From Peribacillus frigoritolerans (GTDB taxonomy: Bacteria; Bacillota; Bacilli; Bacillales; DSM-1321): a stretch of DNA of 64,000 bases. The stretch covers positions 682,001-746,000 of the forward strand of contig JAUPFL010000001.1 of NCBI GenBank assembly GCA_030562215.1. Direction: 5' to 3'. A model generated the notes under the pieces. That model worked only from the letters and a program-made list of their open reading frames with translations, was not told the origin of the DNA and did not search any database. This document shows, one piece after another, positions 61,219 to 64,000 of the stretch (position 1 is its first letter; every line of letters begins with the position of its first letter). The position numbers were made by a program, and so were the translations under genes.

Positions 61219-62374
61219 AGAATTCGCGATAGGGATTTATCTTTTTTGTTTCAAAGTTTTATTCTCTATCTTTAAACTTTTCCCTTTATATGACAAAACG
61301 ACCTTTGTCACATCATTCGGGGACAATTGCCAATATATCGCAGATGAAATGGACAAGCAGGACATTTCCGTTCAAAAGGTATTTTTAATGAAATCAAGCA
61401 GTTCTATACAAGTTAAGGACGATGGGGAAACCATCGTCCTTCCGTTTGAATCAAAAAATATCAGTGCCATGATCCGATCGATTTATCATCTGGCTACATC
61501 AAAATGGATTATCATCGATAATTATTTTGGCTTTCTTTCAGCCATTGCATTCAAAAAGCAAGTGACCTGTGTCCAAGTGTGGCATGCGGCAGGTGCCGTT
61601 AAGCAATTCGGAGCAAAAGATCCTTCCATTAAAAACCGTTCAGCCGGTGCAAGGAAAAGATTTTTTGAGGTATATAATAAATTTGATTACGTTACTGCAG
61701 GTTCGGAGAGAATGGCCGAGATTTATCAAGAAAGTTTTCAACTGCCGGCATCCCATATCCTAAGGACCGGGATACCTCGGACCGATTTCTTTTTTAATGA
61801 TGAATCAAAAAGAACTGCCCGTAATGCTTTGCTGGCCAAGTATCCAGAGCTTGAGCATAAGAAAATCATATTATATGCCCCTACATTTCGTAATGACGGT
61901 TTGAACAATGGAGAGATTGCACTTGATTTGGAATTGCTCTACAGGGAACTTAAGGGCGAAAATTATGCGTTATTACTAAAATTGCATCCAGCTGTAAAAG
62001 CGGAGCATGATTTACAAGATAAATTCCCGGGATTCATTTACCCTGTCGATAGTGATTTTCACGTTAATCAACTGCTGATCAGTACGGATCTTTTAATAAC
62101 CGATTACTCATCGATTCCATTTGAATTCTCTTTCTTGGAAAGACCCATGATATTCTTTGCATATGATTTAGAAAAGTATGTGCAGGAACGGGGATTCTGG
62201 GAGGATTACTCCTCTTCCATGCCCGGACCCGTGGTATCTACCACAGAAGACCTCTTAAGGAAAATCCGTACCGCCGATCATTCATTAATGAAGATCGCAT
62301 CCTTTAACCAAAAATGGAATGAATACTCCACGGGAAATTCAAGCAGGAATTTAGTTGATTTCCTTTTTAAATAA
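61211..62374 (+). CDS. tagB: Teichoic acid primase TagB
   Basis: TagB adds the first glycerol-phosphate unit to the ManNAc-GlcNAc linkage lipid. The intact 387-residue protein has an N-terminal hydrophobic segment (YLFCFKVLFSIFKLFPLY) for membrane association, the B. subtilis TagB-type motif CVQVWHAAGAVKQFG (WHAnG instead of WHGTP), ILRTGIPRTDFFF, LYAPTFRNDGL, LLKLHPAVK, ITDYSSIPFEFSFLERPMIF and the end NEYSTGNSSRNLVDFL. The ATG at 61211 overlaps the tagD stop (ATGGCTAA); there is no ribosome site of its own, so it is probably translated by coupling. An ORF extending further upstream within tagD is rejected. Confidence 0.93.
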   Translation: MAKEFAIGIYLFCFKVLFSIFKLFPLYDKTTFVTSFGDNCQYIADEMDKQDISVQKVFLMKSSSSIQVKDDGETIVLPFESKNISAMIRSIYHLATSKWIIIDNYFGFLSAIAFKKQVTCVQVWHAAGAVKQFGAKDPSIKNRSAGARKRFFEVYNKFDYVTAGSERMAEIYQESFQLPASHILRTGIPRTDFFFNDESKRTARNALLAKYPELEHKKIILYAPTFRNDGLNNGEIALDLELLYRELKGENYALLLKLHPAVKAEHDLQDKFPGFIYPVDSDFHVNQLLISTDLLITDYSSIPFEFSFLERPMIFFAYDLEKYVQERGFWEDYSSSMPGPVVSTTEDLLRKIRTADHSLMKIASFNQKWNEYSTGNSSRNLVDFLFK

Positions 62375-62375
62375 A

Positions 62376-62411
62376 ACCACCCACTTCGTAAAACGAAGTG
62401 GGTTTTCTTTT
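62376..62411 (+). terminator. Terminator of tagDB
   Basis: A stem ACCCACTTCGT / ACGAAGTGGGT with an AAA loop is followed by TTTCTTTTTT. Confidence 0.88.
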
Positions 62412-62577
62412 TTATGGAAATTCAAAATCCATAAACAGAGGTATTTTTACAGGGAATGACAAATGAAAACGCAAGACTCCACAATGTGAAAAAAAGACTC
62501 ATAATATAGAAAATATTGTAGATTTCAATACTCAAACACCACCAATATAAACCAGTAAAATAATACTATTTTCCCCT

Positions 62578-62594
62578 TGTAACAAAAATGTAAT
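62578..62594 (+). promoter_or_regulatory. WalR (YycF) binding box upstream of the autolysin gene
   Basis: TGTAAC-AAAAA-TGTAAT matches the WalR direct repeat TGTWAH-N5-TGTWAH without mismatch. A -10-like TAGAAT lies at 62618-62623 with no good -35, as expected for an activated promoter; the box centre is about 45 bp before the expected start. Confidence 0.75.
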
Positions 62595-62654
62595 ATGTTT
62601 AAACCCATTTATTTTGTTAGAATAGGGAAAAAGACATATTTGAGGTGGAAAATA

Positions 62655-63693
62655 GTGAAAAAAGTGTTGTCGCATTTTCGACATTAGCCATTTTATCTTC
62701 GACTTTTGTTTCTCCTGCCCTTGCCGGTACATATACAGTTAAAAGCGGTGATAACTTAAGTAAAATCGCCCAGAAGCATAATACGACGGTAAAAGACTTA
62801 AAACGGCTTAATAACTTAAAATCGGACTTTTTGAGAATCAATCAAAAATTAATTACACCCAACTCCAAAACAACATCAAATGCTTCTTCAGTTTCCGTGA
62901 ATAAAACAAAGAAAACCACATATACCATCGTTTCAGGTGATACCTTAACCAGGATAGCAAACAAGCATAACCTTACACTTGCTGAATTGATGAAACTGAA
63001 TAACTTAAAATCCGATAGGATTTATGCAGGAAACAAACTTATCGTATCCAAATCAACCACCACCACTACCATTGATTTACCCGGCAGCTCCAACCCATCC
63101 AATGGTACACAGACCCCAGCCAATTCGTCTACATACATTGTGGTAAAAGGTGATACTCTTTCCAAGATCTCCAGAAAAACGAACTTGACTGTGACCCAGC
63201 TTAAAACAATCAACTCGTTAAAATCCGATTTAATCAGAGTGGGTCAAAAACTGAAATTAAGTAAATCGGCTAGCACTGCCCCTGCAGATAAAAACGATGG
63301 CGGAAAAGTGGATGCCCCAAGTTCGGGGAACAAAGTGGCCAAGCTCGTTTCCGAAGCAAAAAATTAATTGGTACACCATATTCGTGGGCGGGTTCCTCCC
63401 CATCAGGTTTCGATTGCAGCGGATTCATTTACTATACGTTCAAGAAGGCTGGGTATGATGTTCCAAGGCTTTCATCGTCCACATACTATGATATGGGTAA
63501 AAAAGTCACTTCACCGAAAAGCGGCGATCTTATCTTCTTTGCAACGGGTTCCAATAAATCAGTCATAAGCCATATGGGAATCTACTTGGGCGGCGGGGAA
63601 TTCATTCATGCCTCATCAAGTAAGGGAGTAACGATCAGTACTACTTCAAACTCTTATTTCAAAAGTAAAATCATCGGTTATAGAAGTTTATAA
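62655..63693 (+). CDS. lytE: LysM / NlpC-P60 D,L-endopeptidase (LytE-like)
   Basis: A secreted cell-wall hydrolase that cuts the D-Glu-mDAP bond of stem peptides. Signal peptide MKKSVVAFSTLAILSSTFVS (ends PALA), three LysM repeats (YTVKSGDNLSKIAQKHNTTV, YTIVSGDTLTRIANKHNLTL, YIVVKGDTLSKISRKTNLTV) joined by Ser/Thr linkers, then an NlpC/P60 domain with catalytic Cys in SGFDCSGFIYYTF and His in ISHMGIYLGGGEF. One A is missing in each of two A-runs, near 62660 (signal peptide) and 63360 (before KLIGTPYSWAGSSP). The GTG at 62655 follows GAGGTGG. Architecture and WalR box match B. subtilis LytE, which is essential with CwlO; the exact paralogue is not certain. Confidence 0.88.
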
Positions 63694-63700
63694 GATTTAC

Positions 63701-63735
63701 TTGCCAGACTTTCTCTTAAAGTCTGGCAATTTTAT
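63701..63735 (+). terminator. Terminator of the autolysin gene
   Basis: A stem TTGCCAGACTTT / AAAGTCTGGCAA with a short loop is followed by TTTT. Confidence 0.85.
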
Positions 63736-63800
63736 GTTAAAAGATTCATAGCCTATTTATCTCTGGCTATACAATTTTTGAAACAATCGAATGATATGCA

Positions 63801-63833
63801 AACGAAGGAATTTAGAATCCTTCGTTTTTTTGG
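63801..63833 (+). terminator. Second terminator, no gene assigned
   Basis: A 9-bp stem (AACGAAGGA / TCCTTCGTT) with an 8-nt loop is followed by TTTTTTT. It lies 70-100 bp beyond the first terminator with no gene between them. Confidence 0.7.
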
Positions 63834-63972
63834 ATAAAAAAAAGGTAAATATGCACTCTAACTACAAAAAGAAACTATTCTATTTTTGACAAAAAAAGGT
63901 ATAGTTAAAAATACCGACTAGGTACTTTTTCACACCTTCCATTTTGTGGGATGGTTAAGGGAGGAATATTAA

Positions 63973-64000
63973 ATGAGATCCGAACATAAAAAGAAGAAAA
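63973..64000 (+). CDS. Start of a probable LCP protein (LytR/TagU-like), cut by window end
   Basis: An ATG at 63973 follows GGGAGG with good spacing and opens MRSEHKKKK. The highly basic start resembles LytR (TagU) of B. subtilis (MRNERRKKKK) and the neighbourhood of teichoic acid genes fits. Only nine codons are visible, so the call is weak. Confidence 0.4.

Noticed and set aside
63880..63925. ECF sigma (sigma-X type) promoter for the lytR-like gene
   Set aside because: A CGAC is present but no AAC-type -35 at 16-17 bp; the TTGACA nearby has a TATAGT only 8-9 bp away.
1..64000. Widespread pseudogenisation of the organism
   Set aside because: Breaks are single-base, mostly in homopolymers, and hit essential genes while flanking codons stay conserved; sequencing error explains them better. 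Only the MMPL remnant lacks most of its gene.
1..64000. Genomic island, prophage or mobile element
   Set aside because: Gene order follows B. subtilis core blocks throughout; no integrase, transposase, phage gene or tRNA junction was seen.

Overview
The window is chromosomal DNA from a low-GC, spore-former-type Bacillaceae bacterium. Protein resemblance and gene order follow Bacillus subtilis closely; I would guess a Peribacillus/Bacillus simplex-like species, but that is inference. No rRNA, tRNA, prophage, insertion sequence or CRISPR array was seen. A dominant technical feature is that about 35 genes, including essential ones (secA, prfB, ftsX, tagD, tagA, degS), are broken by one-base indels, mostly in short homopolymers. 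I read these as consensus sequencing errors, not decay, and give gene spans across the breaks.

Layout. 102-7163 (minus): uvrA, uvrB, csbA, catalase. 7420-8568 (plus): a remnant of an MMPL-family transporter, then a YceI-family gene with a near-consensus promoter and a MarR-type palindrome. 8846-12079: an iron-siderophore uptake locus; two FecCD permeases diverge from a substrate-binding lipoprotein and two Fur-type boxes lie between them. 12152-23608 (minus): a cell-division, envelope and secretion block: minJ, ctpB, an M23 hydrolase with a coiled coil, ftsX, ftsE, cccB, yvjA, prfB (with its programmed +1 frameshift) and secA. 24029-25957: sinR, a convergent sinI-like antirepressor gene not present as a long ORF, a small zinc-ribbon gene with SinR-box-like operators, and hpf.

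26210-36836 (minus): late flagellar genes fliT, fliS, fliD, flaG, hag, csrA, fliW, yviE, flgL, flgK, flgN, flgM, yvyF. Sigma-D promoters precede flaG and hag, and the hag leader carries a CsrA-type hairpin. Four tandem ~192-bp GC-rich quasi-palindromic repeats sit between flaG and hag. 36935-42035 (minus): comFC, comFA, degV, degU, degS. 42652-44486 (plus): yvyE and an LCP ligase gene.

44699-62374 is a wall teichoic acid and glycan locus: tagO, a GT4 gene, tagA, then a divergent polymerase/ligase, MurJ-type flippase and GT4 gene, then tagH, tagG, three minus-strand genes including an unusual tandem two-domain CDP-glycerol glycerophosphotransferase, and finally tagD-tagB behind an 11-bp-phased hexamer array. 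62655-64000 holds a LysM-NlpC/P60 autolysin behind a perfect WalR-type box, and the start of a probable lytR/tagU.

The genes fit together as one envelope and motility neighbourhood: TagO/TagA/TagD/TagB start and prime the teichoic acid, TagF-like enzymes extend it, TagGH exports it, LCP proteins attach it, and FtsEX plus the M23 and P60 hydrolases remodel the wall. DegSU, SinR/SinI, sigma-D/FlgM and CsrA/FliW choose between motile and sessile states.
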